A stretch of 64,000 bases of DNA, taken from NCBI GenBank assembly GCA_021234155.1, contig JAJEKV010000065.1, forward strand, positions 7,005,491 through 7,069,490. The letters are read 5' to 3'. Below are positions 11,791 through 22,834 of the stretch, piece by piece. Under the pieces are notes generated by a model. It was not told the DNA's origin, ran no database searches, and saw only the letters and a list, made by a program, of their open reading frames with translations. The translations under genes were made by a program, and so were the position numbers. The DNA comes from Isoetes taiwanensis. Taxonomy: Eukaryota > Streptophyta > Lycopodiopsida > Isoetales > Isoetaceae. Every line of letters begins with the position of its first letter. Position 1 is the stretch's first letter.

Positions 11791-12070
11791 TATCAAACTT
11801 GAAAAACTCAACCTGAAGTGTTTTCGAGGACATACCATAGTATTTGGTTGGCATAATGGTATCCGAAAACAATTGGTTCATTATATAATATTGGTAGAAT
11901 GAGCAATAAGAAGCTGGTCTCAAGAGATCTTATTTTGAATGTCTAATCAAACTGGCCTTTAACTTGACATTATCATTTGCTTATAGTGTTGGCACATGCA
12001 TGCACGTATGTTTAGGTTCCAACATCAAATAGGCTCAAAAGTAGCCTTGAGAATAGGCATATTGGATGTT

Positions 12071-12265
12071 AAGGATTTGGTTGATATTAAAAGGTTCAAG
12101 GATTGTGTATTTGTAATGAGGGAATGTGTTGGGGTTGCCTTTTGGCAAACTCACTGATTTATGGCAAGCCTTGGAGGTTTAAGGGTTGCTTGATATAACA
12201 AGGTTTAAGGATTGTGAATGTGTAATGAAGGAATATGTTGGGGTTGCCTTTTGGTAAACTCGCCT
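12071..12265. repeat. tandem duplication with 110-bp period
   Basis: A block that starts with AAGGATTTGGTTGATAT and ends with GGGGTTGCCTTTTGG occurs at 12071-12158 and again at 12181-12265 with about 85-90 percent likeness by eye. It lies within insert 1. Confidence 0.75.
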
Positions 12266-12639
12266 TTTGTTTTAGATTTTTTTTAAGGGAAATCCAATAT
12301 TTTATGGTATATTCATGGAATATACCATTCAAGGGGTGGGGGGAAGGGGTATTCTCTTAAGAAGTTGGCACATAGCATTCTTAAACATATTTTATGGAAT
12401 ATACCAGGCAGTAATATTCTGAGTCACTGGGGGTTTTAGCATTATTGTATGTTCATGCAATATATCAGAATATAAACCCAATGACCTCTACAGAAACCCA
12501 ATATAATGGCCTTCCATGTCTAGCTAACTGTAGAAGAACAACGATCAACCCATTATTAGCAATGTTAATTTGCATGGATTTTTTGTGAAAATGTTTATTG
12601 TTTGACGAGAGATTCGTGTGGATTAATGGTTTAGCTGGG

Positions 12640-14100
12640 GTTCAAGCCCCTGGTTGTTGATTTTGGAAGAAGAAATTTTTGCCGAGAGAATATTTTGGTT
12701 GAAATTTTATGCCGTTCGCCAGTTGACCTGGCGGGCCGCCAGAAAATTTCAACCGAAATTTTTGAGCGGCGAAATGGGCGTGAAATTTGCCTCCCGATTT
12801 CTTCTTTTTAGAGCATTTTCCCGCATGGCATTATTTGCGGCGCCGCTTATCTGGGGCCCAACCACGAGGCTTGAGGGCGGGGAAAGTCGATTGGAGATCC
12901 GAGAGAAAATTTCTTGATGTAAGAAGCTGCTGTTTGGGGGCGAAATTTCACGCCCCCTTTTTTTTTCGTTATATATTTCTTTCTGTACGTAAACCCCTGC
13001 TTCCTGGAAATTCCTAGAAGTTCCAGTGAAAGTTTTTTTTGGGTATTTTTTTTAGGCAAAAGGGTTTCTGGCGCGCTTTACCGCGCCGCCACTTCTGACG
13101 CGTTTTTGTTGCGTCAAGAAACATTAAGAAGTTCGAGAAAAGGAGGATAAAGCTTTGTTGTTTTCTACACCAAATACTCGTGAGTTTTGATGAATCGAAT
13201 CGTTTACGGATTTGGTAATTGTATATTTAAAGCCCAATACAAATCTTTGGGGACCCGGCATGTATCACGAAATATTGAATGGCGGAAAATAATGTGTCGA
13301 CAACCTCGAACTTTCTTTCCAACAGGGGTTTTCGATTGCATATCCGCATTTCAACGGCATACGGATTATTCAAATCGGGCATGTCGATAAACAAAATCGA
13401 GGAAAAACTTACGAAATTTGTGAAGCGGCAACCCCATTCTTTTTGAAAGCAGGGGTTCTAAACCCAAAACCTCTGTTAAGCATCAAAGCACAAAATGTAT
13501 ATAGCTTACACTTAGGATTCCATGTCCGTTTGCTGTGTTCCTTCTCGGTTAGGATTAAAATAGCACCATAGCTAAAACCTCCATTTCTTGAACTGGTTGA
13601 AACCTTGGCAAGAACTTCGAAATCTTGCTTTAATCTTCATCCACCGCCCGGCACCTTGACTACGCCCGGCGCCAAGACCTACTCTGCCGAAGATCGCGGA
13701 GTAGACCTCCAGACCTCCGCCATCGCGAAACAGAGGAGAGAGAAAAAAAAAATGGTGCACGGAATTTTCAGAAAGCATGGGATCAAGGCTGGGAGCCGCC
13801 CCCTTTTCGGGGTTTCCGGCTGGAAACCGGCTGGCGTGGCGCCACCCACAGCGGAACAACCCCCTTTTTCGGGGTTTAAACTTGAAACCGGCGCCATTCT
13901 GCGTTTTCAATAGAACTCCGAAAGCGGTTCCTAGCACATATTATTTCAGAGAACCCGCCCAACATTGGTAACTCATATTATTTCTCAGTACATTCGTATA
14001 TATGCCAGCATATACGGAACCGTAAACGTCAACACTAAGCAATTTCACTGTTTTTCAGACCGCCATTATATTCCATAATGGTCTAGTCTTTCCTTGCAAG
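12640..14100. other. GC-rich non-coding part of insert 1
   Basis: The base composition is visibly richer in G and C than the flanks. CCCCTTTTTCGGGGTTT-like strings are repeated near 13800 and 13860, each beside a GAAACCGGC string. Short open frames exist on both strands, but none shows a known domain or a consistent frame. It may be the LTR or leader of an unrecognised element. Confidence 0.35.
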
Positions 14101-14149
14101 TTTTTCTATAATGGTCAAGTTTTTCTATAATGGTCTAGTCTTTGCATAC

Positions 14150-14220
14150 AAGTTTTTCAACATTCAAAACAAGTCTTTGCATTCAAAACAAGTCTTTGCA
14201 TTCAAAACATCTCAAGTACA
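14150..14220 (+). repeat. 21-bp tandem repeat
   Basis: TCTTTGCATTCAAAACAAG repeats with a 21-bp period about three times. A related T-rich block (TATAATGGTC with TCTTTGCA or TTTTTC) precedes it from about 14075. Confidence 0.75.
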
Positions 14221-14424
14221 ACAGATGAAGATCAAAGATCTTCATTACAGAATTCAATATCAAAAAGGAATCAAGTCTTCAACATTTTTTTTTCAGACTT
14301 TCAATCACAGTATTCATGTCTTTCAAGATTCACGTGTCCAAACAGTTCTTCAAGATCCTAAACAAGCAAAAAGCAAGTTAAAACTTGCATGCAACAACAT
14401 TTACGAAAAAAATTCAAGAAAACC

Positions 14425-14830
14425 TCAGCACAGTCGCCAAACTTCGTCACGAAGCAGGAACAGTGGATTCAAGGGCAGCGCCAGCAAAAATCGAAAAAAC
14501 TCTGAAGAAATTTTGCCAAAGTTCGCCAAACTTCGTCAGGCAACAGGAACAATGGATTCAAAGGCGGCGCCGAAAAAGACAAAGAAATGCCACAAAGAAA
14601 ATCTCAAGAAACTTCTCAAGAAACTAAGAAAAAACAAGTTCGCCAAACTCGCTGACAGCAGCAAATAATGGATTCATGGGCAAAGGCCAAAACAAAAGAC
14701 AAAGAAGCCAGTTAAGAAAAATCTCAAGAAACTCTCAAGAAACTAAGAAAAAACTGCGAAAGTTCGCCTAAACTTCGCTCAATGGCCGGAACAATGGATT
14801 CAAAGGGCACGCCCGAAAAAAAGCGCTAAA
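14425..14830 (+). repeat. four degenerate repeats of about 100 bp
   Basis: A unit containing GTTCGCCAAACTTCG, then GGAACAATGGATTCAAAGG, then GCGCC and an A-rich stretch with CAAGAAACT recurs near 14428, 14522, 14638 and 14760. A 185-codon open frame crosses the first copies, but it is Lys- and Ser-rich because of the A-rich repeats. It is better explained as repeat structure than as a gene. Confidence 0.65.
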
Positions 14831-14996
14831 TTGACCAAAAAAGGCAACCGGCGCCATCGCTGAACAGAGACGCCATCGCCGGATTCGACGACAACGACAA
14901 AAACTGCTCACGACATAAAAACACTTTTATACCTCGCCCCGCCGCCGCTGTTTGGCGGGACGAAATTGTTGCTTAGTGTTGCCGGCAATGGTCAGC

Positions 14997-15076
14997 GATC
15001 GGGCTATTCACGGTTATAATGGGTCGCCGCCATGGGATCTGGCCCCAAAGCATATTATAACCGTAATGGCCCGATC
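14997..15076. repeat. 80-bp imperfect foldback
   Basis: GATCGGGCTATTCACGGTTA at the left pairs with the inverse of TAACCGTAATGGCCCGATC at the right, leaving a loop of about 30 bp. Two mismatches or bulges interrupt the arms. It could be a miniature inverted-repeat element without clear target duplications, or a leader hairpin of a larger element. Confidence 0.7.
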
Positions 15077-15179
15077 AAGGCTATTTCCCTCCATATAAAA
15101 AGAAAGAAAACGACCCACCAATATAACGTGCGCGGTTTAGGTAAATACATTTATAGCCTAGTATTATTACCCTTTTTCC

Positions 15180-16330
15180 CTCCCTTTCTCTCTCATCATC
15201 CATTTGCCGCTCTTAGGGCTTCTCCACTTTGCCTCCATATTCCGGCTCCATATCGCAGTGGTAAGAATAGCGCCTGTGCCTCCATATCTGCGCAGATATG
15301 AAACGATATGCGCCTCTACTTCGCCTCTACTTCGTGAATCTCGCCTGTGCCTCCATATCTGCGCTATCCATTTCCAGATAGTGGATAGTGATATTTATAA
15401 GAATAGCGCAGGGAGTCTCACCTGTGCCCAGATCCTTCCTTTTTTTATTTTCTTTGTGCTTTTGAAGGCTTTCCAAAGGTTTCTATCTTGTCTCTAGAGT
15501 TGCATATTGAGTTGCACATTCTTTCTCTATTCGGTTTCTCTGTATTGCTACTTTCTTCTATTTCTGAAACAAGCACAGCAGCTGGGATCTATTACACACT
15601 CTAAGTTTGGATTCAGTGGACAACCAATGGGGGTAGCAGAGTGGTTTCAATAACACCGAAGAGGTTTTAACAAGGATATAACTGCTATTGAAACAAACCC
15701 TCTGTTTCTTCTGTTTTTTGAAGAGGTTACGTAGAGTAAATATTAGAATATTACTCTAGTATTTTTGTTCTGCGCAGTGGTGGATGGAAGCGGCCAGGGC
15801 ACATGAGGGATGCTAGTTTCTTATTTCTGCAATTTTTTGTTGCTCTGATTTTATTGTTATTTTAAGTTCTTTACAGTTCCATCGAAGCGGCAAGGGCGCG
15901 CATGGGATGCTCGATTTGGCTCGCCAGACCAGCCTGCATGAGGGATGCCGGATTCTACCTTCATAGGTTCATCATTTGCTCTTATTTTTTCTTTTCTTGC
16001 TAATCACTTTTCTATATTTTGCTTTAACTTTCTCTGCACTTGGTTCAGTGCCTGCCAAGAATGGTTGGATGCTGAATCGTTGCCTCAATGCAGGAAATAC
16101 GTAGGCAAAATTTTACCTTACTTTGTCTGTGTGTTTTTTACCTCTTTTGGTGCAGTTTACAGGGCCTTGCCCATGCTTCTCGAGCATTCCCCTTGCCCAA
16201 GCTTCTCAAACATTTTTCCTCGAATTATCTTTGGCCTCCGACCGATATTTCCTTGTGATCTTGCTAATAGATCGATATATCTGTTGCCTCTCACTTGATA
16301 TATCTTGCCCGTAAATCAATGCATCACAAT
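15180..16330. other. leader-like sequence inside insert 1, no gene recognised
   Basis: This is a pyrimidine-rich stretch. The string CGCCTGTGCCTCCATATCTG is present twice, near 15272 and 15344. GCACATGAGGGATGC-like strings repeat near 15800, 15900 and 15940. It resembles an untranslated leader of an LTR element, but no primer-binding site or Gag frame could be assigned. Confidence 0.35.
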
Positions 16331-17269
16331 GAGCAATTATACTAGTAAGTGTTCATTCTTACTTGGGCTTGCATCTTAGTCTTATATAACGACAACAAGA
16401 AGTGATTTCGTCTCAGTATTTGTTTGATCATTCGTGCTTAATCGTCATTTCAACAACTAAGACTTTAAGAGCTAAGCTGGATGCCTTACGGACTTATTTG
16501 GGTTCGATTCCCAAAAAGCAAAGCTTACAAAGTTGTGAGAAACAGAAAGAAGAACTCAATGAAAAAACAAAAGAAAAGATAATTATTGCACATAGTATAG
16601 TATAAATTATGAAGAACGTTATTTATTTTGAATAAAAAGAACAAAACGTTAGAATTAGATGGTGATAATCATGATGATGATTAAATAGGCATTTTAATTG
16701 TGACATAATCTAAATGACAACTACATGGACCAAAAAACCATTAACAATGTGAAGGAGAACTCATGATCGTTTATAACTTGAAATGGGAATGGTTTCCAAC
16801 TTAAAGTATGCTTTATTTTGTTCACTAATCTAATGTCAATTAAAACAACAAATATTCACTATCTTAATGCAAAAACTATTGGTAGTTAGTCTATAATAAA
16901 TAACTGCAACATTTTATTGTTGGAAGCAACTTTAGTTCATATGAAATAAGGTAGCTCATTTCATTAGAAAAGCACTTTAAGTTACACAAACAATCAAAAT
17001 CGAATTCGTTAATGGTTTATGGCTTTGCTAATCAATACAGATACTTAAAACTGAGCAATAAATCACTACTATAAACCAAACAAACAAACTATCACAAAGA
17101 ACCATGATGCTTAACTATTATAACAAACTAGAATGATAAATCATACATAAGAACCACATAATGTAACTATTAATGGTTATTCAACACATTAACCCATTTA
17201 GTAACATCTCTTTTTTATAGTGGTTTCATGTAAAAACTGTTGTAAAAAACTAATGGTGATTGTTTTTTG

Positions 17270-17335
17270 GGCGCCTTGTGTGGGACTCAAAACCTAGAGG
17301 ACGAGATGGTCCACTAAGCAAAACCACCCAAACAC
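17270..17335 (-). other. tRNA-like segment, possible SINE head
   Basis: Read on the minus strand, TTTGCTTAGTGGACCATC resembles a pol III box A. It is followed about 30 bases later by GGTTTTGAGTCCC, which resembles box B (GGTTCGANTCC). The spacing fits a tRNA-derived promoter. It lies about 110 bp inside the right edge of insert 1, the 5' edge if that insert is a minus-strand retroposon. No complete tRNA fold was confirmed. Confidence 0.4.
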
Positions 17336-17448
17336 AGTACATAATCATACTCCTTGTGCCAACTTGAGGTGTTTAATGGCCTCATCACAATCAACATGTT
17401 CTGCAACATCGGGATGATCATCAACAGACATCAAGTTATCATGCCACT

Positions 17449-17461
17449 GAATATTGACCAA
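17449..17461. repeat. right copy of the 13-bp target duplication of insert 1
   Basis: GAATATTGACCAA here is identical to 10926-10938. The gypsy-1 LTR resumes directly after it with ATTTTGACCTGGTCAG, as in the uninterrupted 3' LTR. Confidence 0.8.
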
Positions 17462-17754
17462 ATTTTGACCTGGTCAGAAATGCATTTTTGAGTGATTTGC
17501 ACTGATTAAAATCCATCTGACTTTTTGCCCAACATTCCTCAGGATCTTGAGTATCTTTAACACCAAAATCACAAGTAGATCCTTTCTTGTTTGTGTTTGG
17601 CATCTCTTCTTGCAAGGCTGACTTTTGTTGTTTTGGGAAAGTGATTGAGAATTGCTATTTGAGCTTTCTACTTGGAATTTTTCCACACAGAGTGGTTGCT
17701 TTAAGCAACCCTAAACCACTGAGATTGAAGGTTTTGCCAGGAACACCTTCATCA
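17462..17754 (+). repeat. 5' LTR of gypsy-1, second part
   Basis: This part continues co-linear with the last 300 bp of the 3' LTR (to 45789) and ends CACCTTCATCA. Three bases then precede the primer-binding site. Confidence 0.88.
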
Positions 17755-17757
17755 TAT

Positions 17758-17775
17758 TGGAGGTCCTACCGAGAT
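17758..17775 (+). promoter_or_regulatory. primer-binding site of gypsy-1, tRNA-Gln type
   Basis: TGGAGGTCCTACCGAGAT starts three bases after the 5' LTR. Its complement resembles the 3' end of plant tRNA-Gln (ending GGTAGGACCTCCA). The same TGGAGGTCCTACC follows the 5' LTR of gypsy-2 at 32461, so both elements share a primer type. The tRNA identity is from memory of the family. Confidence 0.75.
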
Positions 17776-17796
17776 TATTTCTTGGAACTTGAACTC

Positions 17797-18783
17797 ATGG
17801 CTCCCAGGAGAAACAATGAAACATTTGAGCAATCACGAAGCCTCTACTGCAGCATCAGGAGTGAACACAGTTATGCCTTGCCATCACTTTGAATTAAACA
17901 TGCCAGTTTCTTCTCCTACATTTGATCCACGCATGAATGCTAACAATTTTCTGAAAGCCTTTGAGGAGTACTATCAGGGATATGGACACAAGAAAGGTTG
18001 TGAGTTCTCTGAGTTTAAGAAATATTTCAAAAATAATGAAGTTAGAGCTTGGTTGGAATATTTAATGAGTCTAGTAGCTAACTCATGGGATGAAATAGTC
18101 AAGAAATTCTTGGCAAGATTTGATAAGCTGCTTGACCCTCGAGATTTGATTTTTGAGTTGCAAACTTTTCATATCAAACATGGTGAGAGTGTGCATCAAT
18201 GTGTGGAAAGGTTCAATCTTTATCTAGTTAAATGTCAAATTAATCAGGTTCCTAACCATACCTTACACCTTGTAGCTTCATTTATTAGAGGTTTGAGCAG
18301 CAGACCAAGGATACACAGGAAGATGCTCAAGATTCAAAAACAAGAAGGATTTGATACAATACACAAAGCTTTTACAAAAGCTACTGAGATTGCAGATATG
18401 ATTTCTTATCTACCAGATGACATGCACTCACCTCATGATCCTTTCTTTCCAGATTATGAGCAAGAGTACATGGGACCAAAACCTGTACCTGTTTATGCTG
18501 TTCAAAAGGAAAAGAAGAAATAAAAAATGGAGAAGTTGAGGGTTCTGTGGCTGATGTGAGAGCTGAAATAACTAAAGTGCCTGAAGCTCTGATTGAGGTG
18601 ACCAAACAACTTCAAGAAATGGTTCCAGACCCGAGAAGAGAATATATCCTCCATGTGCTCGTTGCTCGAGAAATACTCATTCCTCAGACTGTTGTTGGTA
18701 TAGGCCCTTGCATAAAGTGTGGTAAAAGAGGGCATTTTGGTAAGGAATGCCCCCGGGGGTTTCACCATATTATACCCGTATAA
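17797..18783 (+). pseudogene. gypsy-1 Gag (capsid and zinc knuckle), frameshifted
   Basis: Gag coats the retrotransposon RNA in virus-like particles. An ATG at 17797 (MAPRRNNETFEQSR) opens 40 bases after the primer site and shifts frame within about 50 bases. The main frame runs to a stop at 18523 and holds the retrotransposon capsid domain, with landmarks VSSPTFDPRMNANNFLKAFE, EVRAWLEYL, WDEIVKKFLARFDKL and GESVHQCVERFNLYLVK. A further frame (18547-18783) carries a single CCHC knuckle, CIKCGKRGHFGKEC. Shortly after that knuckle, near 18755, similarity to gypsy-2 Gag ends and insert 2 begins. Two frame changes make it a relic. Confidence 0.85.
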
Positions 18784-18824
18784 AGCATGTGCATGACTGG
18801 TTATGGGTTTTTTTTTTTTCAAAC

Positions 18825-18840
18825 CGTCCGTATACGGACG
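18825..18840. repeat. perfect 16-bp palindrome
   Basis: CGTCCGTATACGGACG is its own reverse complement and follows a T-rich run at 18808-18819. It sits near the left border of insert 2 and could mark a terminus. Chance cannot be excluded. Confidence 0.6.
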
Positions 18841-19432
18841 AAGCAAAATACGGGCTTAGCACCATGGAGCCGTAGTTGGTCGAGAAGGGGGAGATGGGCG
18901 GGAACCTCCAATCCCGTATCATACGTTAGGCATTACTCCGAGGCATTACTCTTGAAGATCCAAGGTGCTATACATATGCCGAGTTTGTATTAGTTTGTAT
19001 ATGACGAGTTTCAGTTTTTCTTGATATTTGGAAGCAAAGCTTTTCCAGTTCAAGTTTTGCTGGACGGAGTCTTTGGTTTAACCCTTTTCTCTGAAATTGG
19101 TGGTACTCTAACATGCTTGCTTTCTATTTTTTTTTGCATGAAGAGATCAGCATTTTGACGTTAGAAGATTACTTTTGGAGCAAAGGCCACCAGAGTATTT
19201 GCTCTTCTGGATTTCCAGAAACCATGACGATTTGGTAATATTTTTATTTGGATCTACGATTTTCTGATCTGCCATTGTATTTCTTCTGAACATGGATTTT
19301 GTGTTGTTTGACACAAATGACAGCTTTTACAGCAGTTAGCGGCTTTTCATAATTTGACATATACAGTATAGCATTCTATGTGGTGGAATGTAGAACTGAT
19401 ACTCTGGGATGCATTTATAGGAGCTTCGAAAC

Positions 19433-20670
19433 ATGGCTTTGGTCCAAGGCATGGCTACTGTAGGCACCTCTTCATGGACGAATTCAGTTTCCTTACTTTC
19501 GTCATCATCTTCATCTTATATTTCAAGGATGAATATCAACTTCCTGCCGAATATATCAGGTTCTTTTTCTTCTCTCCTTATGCTAGCTATCTCATGGTGA
19601 ATATAGATTCCTCTATCAAAGATTCCTCTATCAAAGATATAACATATCTGCATTATCTGCAGATCATAGAACAGTCGCTGCATGTGTCATCCATAGAGCT
19701 TTGGGGGATAATATTTCAAAGAACATCTCGAGATGAAAGACAAGCACCAAAGCTGTTGTTGCAGTAAGTTGCACACGACTTTGAACTCTTTAGTTCTATG
19801 CCTTGAACTTTAAAGACTAGGAAGGTGTTTGGTAAGATTATGTGATAATTTTGTCACTGGGTATGATTTATCAATTTTGCAGGTTAAGGTCTATGGAGGT
19901 TCACGGTGCTTTTCAATCAACTATCTGGTTGAGGATTAAAAGCTTTAATGTTTTCTGAGTCTGGAAATATTATGCAGGATATTTTAGCTCGGATGGTGCT
20001 CCTGTGCAAAGCTGCAATTGTGGTAGGCCTTATCTATGGAATATGCAAACAAACGCATTTTGTTTGGCTTTTTACATTCTCCCAGTAAAAAGATTGCAAT
20101 TGAAGCTCTGGGAGTTACCTTTTGCTTTTATTCCAGGTTCCATGGCATGTACCTTGTGGAGGAATATGCTATGGAGATGGTAATCTTGTCTTTATTGCCA
20201 ATGATTGGCATACTTCATTGCTGCCTGCCTATTTAAAGGCATACTATCATGAGCATGGACTGATGCCCTATGCACGTTCCATACTGGTCATTCATAATAT
20301 TGCACATCAGGTGTGACTTGCATCCATATATGCTTGTGCCATCACGTTTTGAGCTCTGTGGGTTGAACCAGCTATATGCAATGCAATATGGCACAGTGCC
20401 TGTTGTGCATGCTGTAGGTGGATTGCGTGATATGGTTTAGCAATTTGATCCTTATCAGGAAAGTGGTTTAGGGTGGAGATTTGATTGTGCAGATCCATCA
20501 GCATTGATTCATGCTCTTGGAAATGCATTATATACATACAGGGACTTCAAGGAAAGCAGAAGGAAAGTTGGCGCGGAATTCAAAGGCGTGGAATGACACA
20601 AGATTTGAGCTGGGACAACGCTGCAAAACAATATGAGGAAGTCCTTGTTGCGGCAAAATATCAATGGTAA
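19433..20670 (+). pseudogene. starch synthase II-like pseudogene
   Basis: Starch synthase II elongates amylopectin chains from ADP-glucose in plastids. An ATG at 19433 opens a Ser-rich, acid-poor N-terminus (MALVQGMATVGTSSW) typical of a transit peptide. An exon at 20137-20310 follows a clear acceptor (TTTTATTCCAG) and encodes VPWHVPCGG, then [14 protein letters not shown], then [11 protein letters not shown], part of the GT5 N-domain. It ends at a donor-like CAG/GTGTGA. Only a few bases later comes [20 protein letters not shown], so roughly 200 residues of the catalytic core and an intron are missing. A stop follows GGLRDMV. After a frame change the natural C-terminus is still present ([23 protein letters not shown] at 20668). 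Introns show it is a DNA-level copy, not a retrocopy. A Copia element sits in its 3' flank. It is non-functional. Confidence 0.8.
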
Positions 20671-20818
20671 CATGGCACTTTTAAAGATGACCATTTTGTC
20701 TTTAGGAGCCAAGATAGAATTGCAAGCATATCAGCATGAGTTGGACCAAATTTGAAGATTGTTTTCTGCAATTATCAATTTAGTGGATGTGCAGAGCCAT
20801 CGTAAATAAGGCCAAGCA

Positions 20819-20823
20819 ACTGG
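20819..20823. repeat. target-site duplication of the Copia element (left)
   Basis: ACTGG directly precedes the left LTR and is matched exactly by 28181-28185 after the right LTR. Confidence 0.9.
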
Positions 20824-21429
20824 TGTTGGATTAATAAAAAAAACAATTCCTTGCAAGGATGTAAGTTCAACACAATGATTTACTTGTACTTTCAATCTAG
20901 CAATATTAAATCAATAAAACATCTTCAAGTACAAAAGCATCTAGTATCAAGAAAGCCAAGTTATGGTCATTCATTCCTTGATATGCTCAAAATCATTTCA
21001 TCACTTTTACTCTAAGCAATGAGTACTTCCTAAGCTCAAACTATAGATCATCATCATCGAGAGCTCCGCACACCTCAAATCCGGCACCCCATTCCTATGT
21101 ATATCTTGCCGCGGCGATTCTGGGCTAGATCTCATTGACTTCGGAATAGAAACCTCATCTACAGCTTATATCCCACATGCCAACAAAAGGAATATAAGCG
21201 TTTTCATCAAGCACATAAAGCACATAAAAGCACTTATATGCATAAAGCACATAAAAGCACTTATATGCATAAAGCACTTTCGGTTATATCACGAATCTTC
21301 AACACAGCAAGACCATTACAACCCACTGCCACTGCTTCTCATAGGTTGTTCTTGTAGTAAAAATATATTCACTGCCACTGCTTCTCATGAATATAAGATG
21401 CATATAATATAACCTGATACACACTAACA
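20824..21429 (-). repeat. Copia 3' LTR (left on the + strand)
   Basis: 606 bp, TGTTGG to CTAACA. It holds a small internal array of GCACATAAAGCAC / TTATATGCATAAA units at about 21207-21283. The array has one unit pattern fewer or more than in the other LTR. Confidence 0.9.
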
Positions 21430-21436
21430 TCCTCCT

Positions 21437-21991
21437 TCATGTTATACTTATATGCATTATTTTCCCTTTTAGATAGCTAAATCTTGTCTCAGCTAGAGAT
21501 TTTGTAAGCAAATCTGCTAACTGATCTTCAGTCCTGATATATACCATATTTACAAGGTCTTTTCTAACAGCCTCCCTGATAAAGTGCATTTCAAGTTCTA
21601 TATGTTTAGTCCTCTCATGTAGGACTGGATTCTTTGATAAAGCAATGCAGCTTGTACTATCACACCAAATGTTGGTAGCCAATGATTGTTCAAATCCCAG
21701 TTCTATAATTAACCTTCTCTCCCAAATAATTTCCTTTGAGCATAAAGTAGCAGCAGCATATTCTGCCTCAGCACTGGACATAGCTATGGCAGTTTGTTTT
21801 TTGCATTTCCAAGATATAGGGGCTCCTCCCAGCATGACAAGATATCCTGAAGTTGACTTCCTTGTATCTATATCTCCTCCCCAATCTGCATCACAAAACC
21901 CTTCTAATTCCAAGTTATTAGTTTTGTATGCAACTCCTTCTTCAGCAGTACCTTTTAAATATCTTAAAACTTCGTTTTCTTTGCGGTCCAA
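21437..21991 (-). pseudogene. Copia RNase H domain
   Basis: RNase H removes the RNA strand during reverse transcription. The frame keeps all expected landmarks: GFCDADWGGD, then AMSSAEAEYAA, then WCDSTSCIALSKNPVLHERT and RTEDQLADLLTKSL. These supply the catalytic D, E, D and D residues. It ends just before the purine tract and 3' LTR. This part is intact in sequence, but it is separated by a frame break from the reverse transcriptase upstream (22173-22834), so no full polyprotein can be made. Confidence 0.88.
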
Positions 21992-22172
21992 TGTTCTCTG
22001 CCGGGATTAGTGTTGTACACATTAACATGTTAACACTATGTGCAATATCAGGCCTTGTGCAATTGGCCACATATGCTAAACATCCAACCAGGGATCTACC
22101 AGGGATCTGTAAGGTACTGACTCCATATCTTTTCTCTCACCTTCATTTTGTGGACACATACTTTCAGTCAAC

Positions 22173-22834
22173 TTACACCCGGTGCAGCGGGGAGTTACAT
22201 ACTTTGCAGTCTTGCATGTTAAATCTTTTTAACATGTCATATATTTGTTTCTTTTGGGTGAGCATTACTATACCCTCTGCCCTATTTCTGGCCATTTCAA
22301 CACCAAGAAAATTTTTCAACTCTCCTAAGTCAGTCATTTCAAATCTTTGTCTTAGCAAATCTTTACACATATTCAAGCAGGTTGTTCCTTTAGCCACCAT
22401 TATATTGTCATCAACATATAAGGCTAAGACACACCATTCTTCTCCATACTGAAACTTGTAAAGATTACCATCATTATCTAATTTAATAAATTTTTGCTCT
22501 CTTAAAAAACTGTCCATGCACTTGTACCATTCTCGAGGGGACTGTTTCAAACCATACATTTGCTCTCCTGAGCTTCCAAACTTTGTTAGCTCCTCGCTCA
22601 AATCCACGGGGCCTGCTTCATAAATATTTCTTCTTCTAAAGTTGCATTCAAAAATGCAGTCTTAACATCCATATGATGTACTTCTAAATCACATGCATTT
22701 GCAATTGCCAGTAACATTCTCACACTATTCATTTTGACTAATGGAGAAAAAGTTTCATCAAAATCCTGACCTTTTTTCTGTGAGAATCCTTGTGCCACCA
22801 GTCTAGCCTTGTATCTAGGTGTCTTTCCATCCAC
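22173..22834 (-). pseudogene. Copia reverse transcriptase
   Basis: Two overlapping frames (22598-22834 and 22173-22607) together cover most of the RVT_2 domain. They show YKARLVAQGFSQKKGQDFDE, then FSPLVKM and MDVKTAFLNATLEEEIFM, then YGLKQSPREWY, LALYVDDNIM (the catalytic YVDD) and LGVEMAR. A frame change between FMKQ and the YGLKQ region and another near 22010 interrupt it. The catalytic aspartates are retained. Confidence 0.88.

Larger units (their letters stand above)
10939..17448 (-). mobile_element. insert 1 in the gypsy-1 5' LTR (6.5 kb, unresolved type)
   Basis: The interval is absent from the 3' LTR and is bounded by the 13-bp duplication GAATATTGACCAA. Its left edge is a run of mostly T (10939-10971), as expected for the A-rich tail of a retroposon on the minus strand. 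Inside are several unlike zones: an AT-rich part (11000-12600), a GC-rich part (12640-15400), and an AT-rich right part with a tRNA-like segment (17270-17335). Blocks near 11094-11118 and 17138-17160 are inverted copies of each other. The interior is therefore likely composite. No intact protein domain was recognised in it. Confidence 0.6.

Noticed and set aside
14111-14668. 185-codon open frame on the + strand
   Set aside because: Its sequence is Lys-, Ser- and Gln-rich because it crosses A-rich tandem repeats. Overlapping frames are equally open and no domain was seen.
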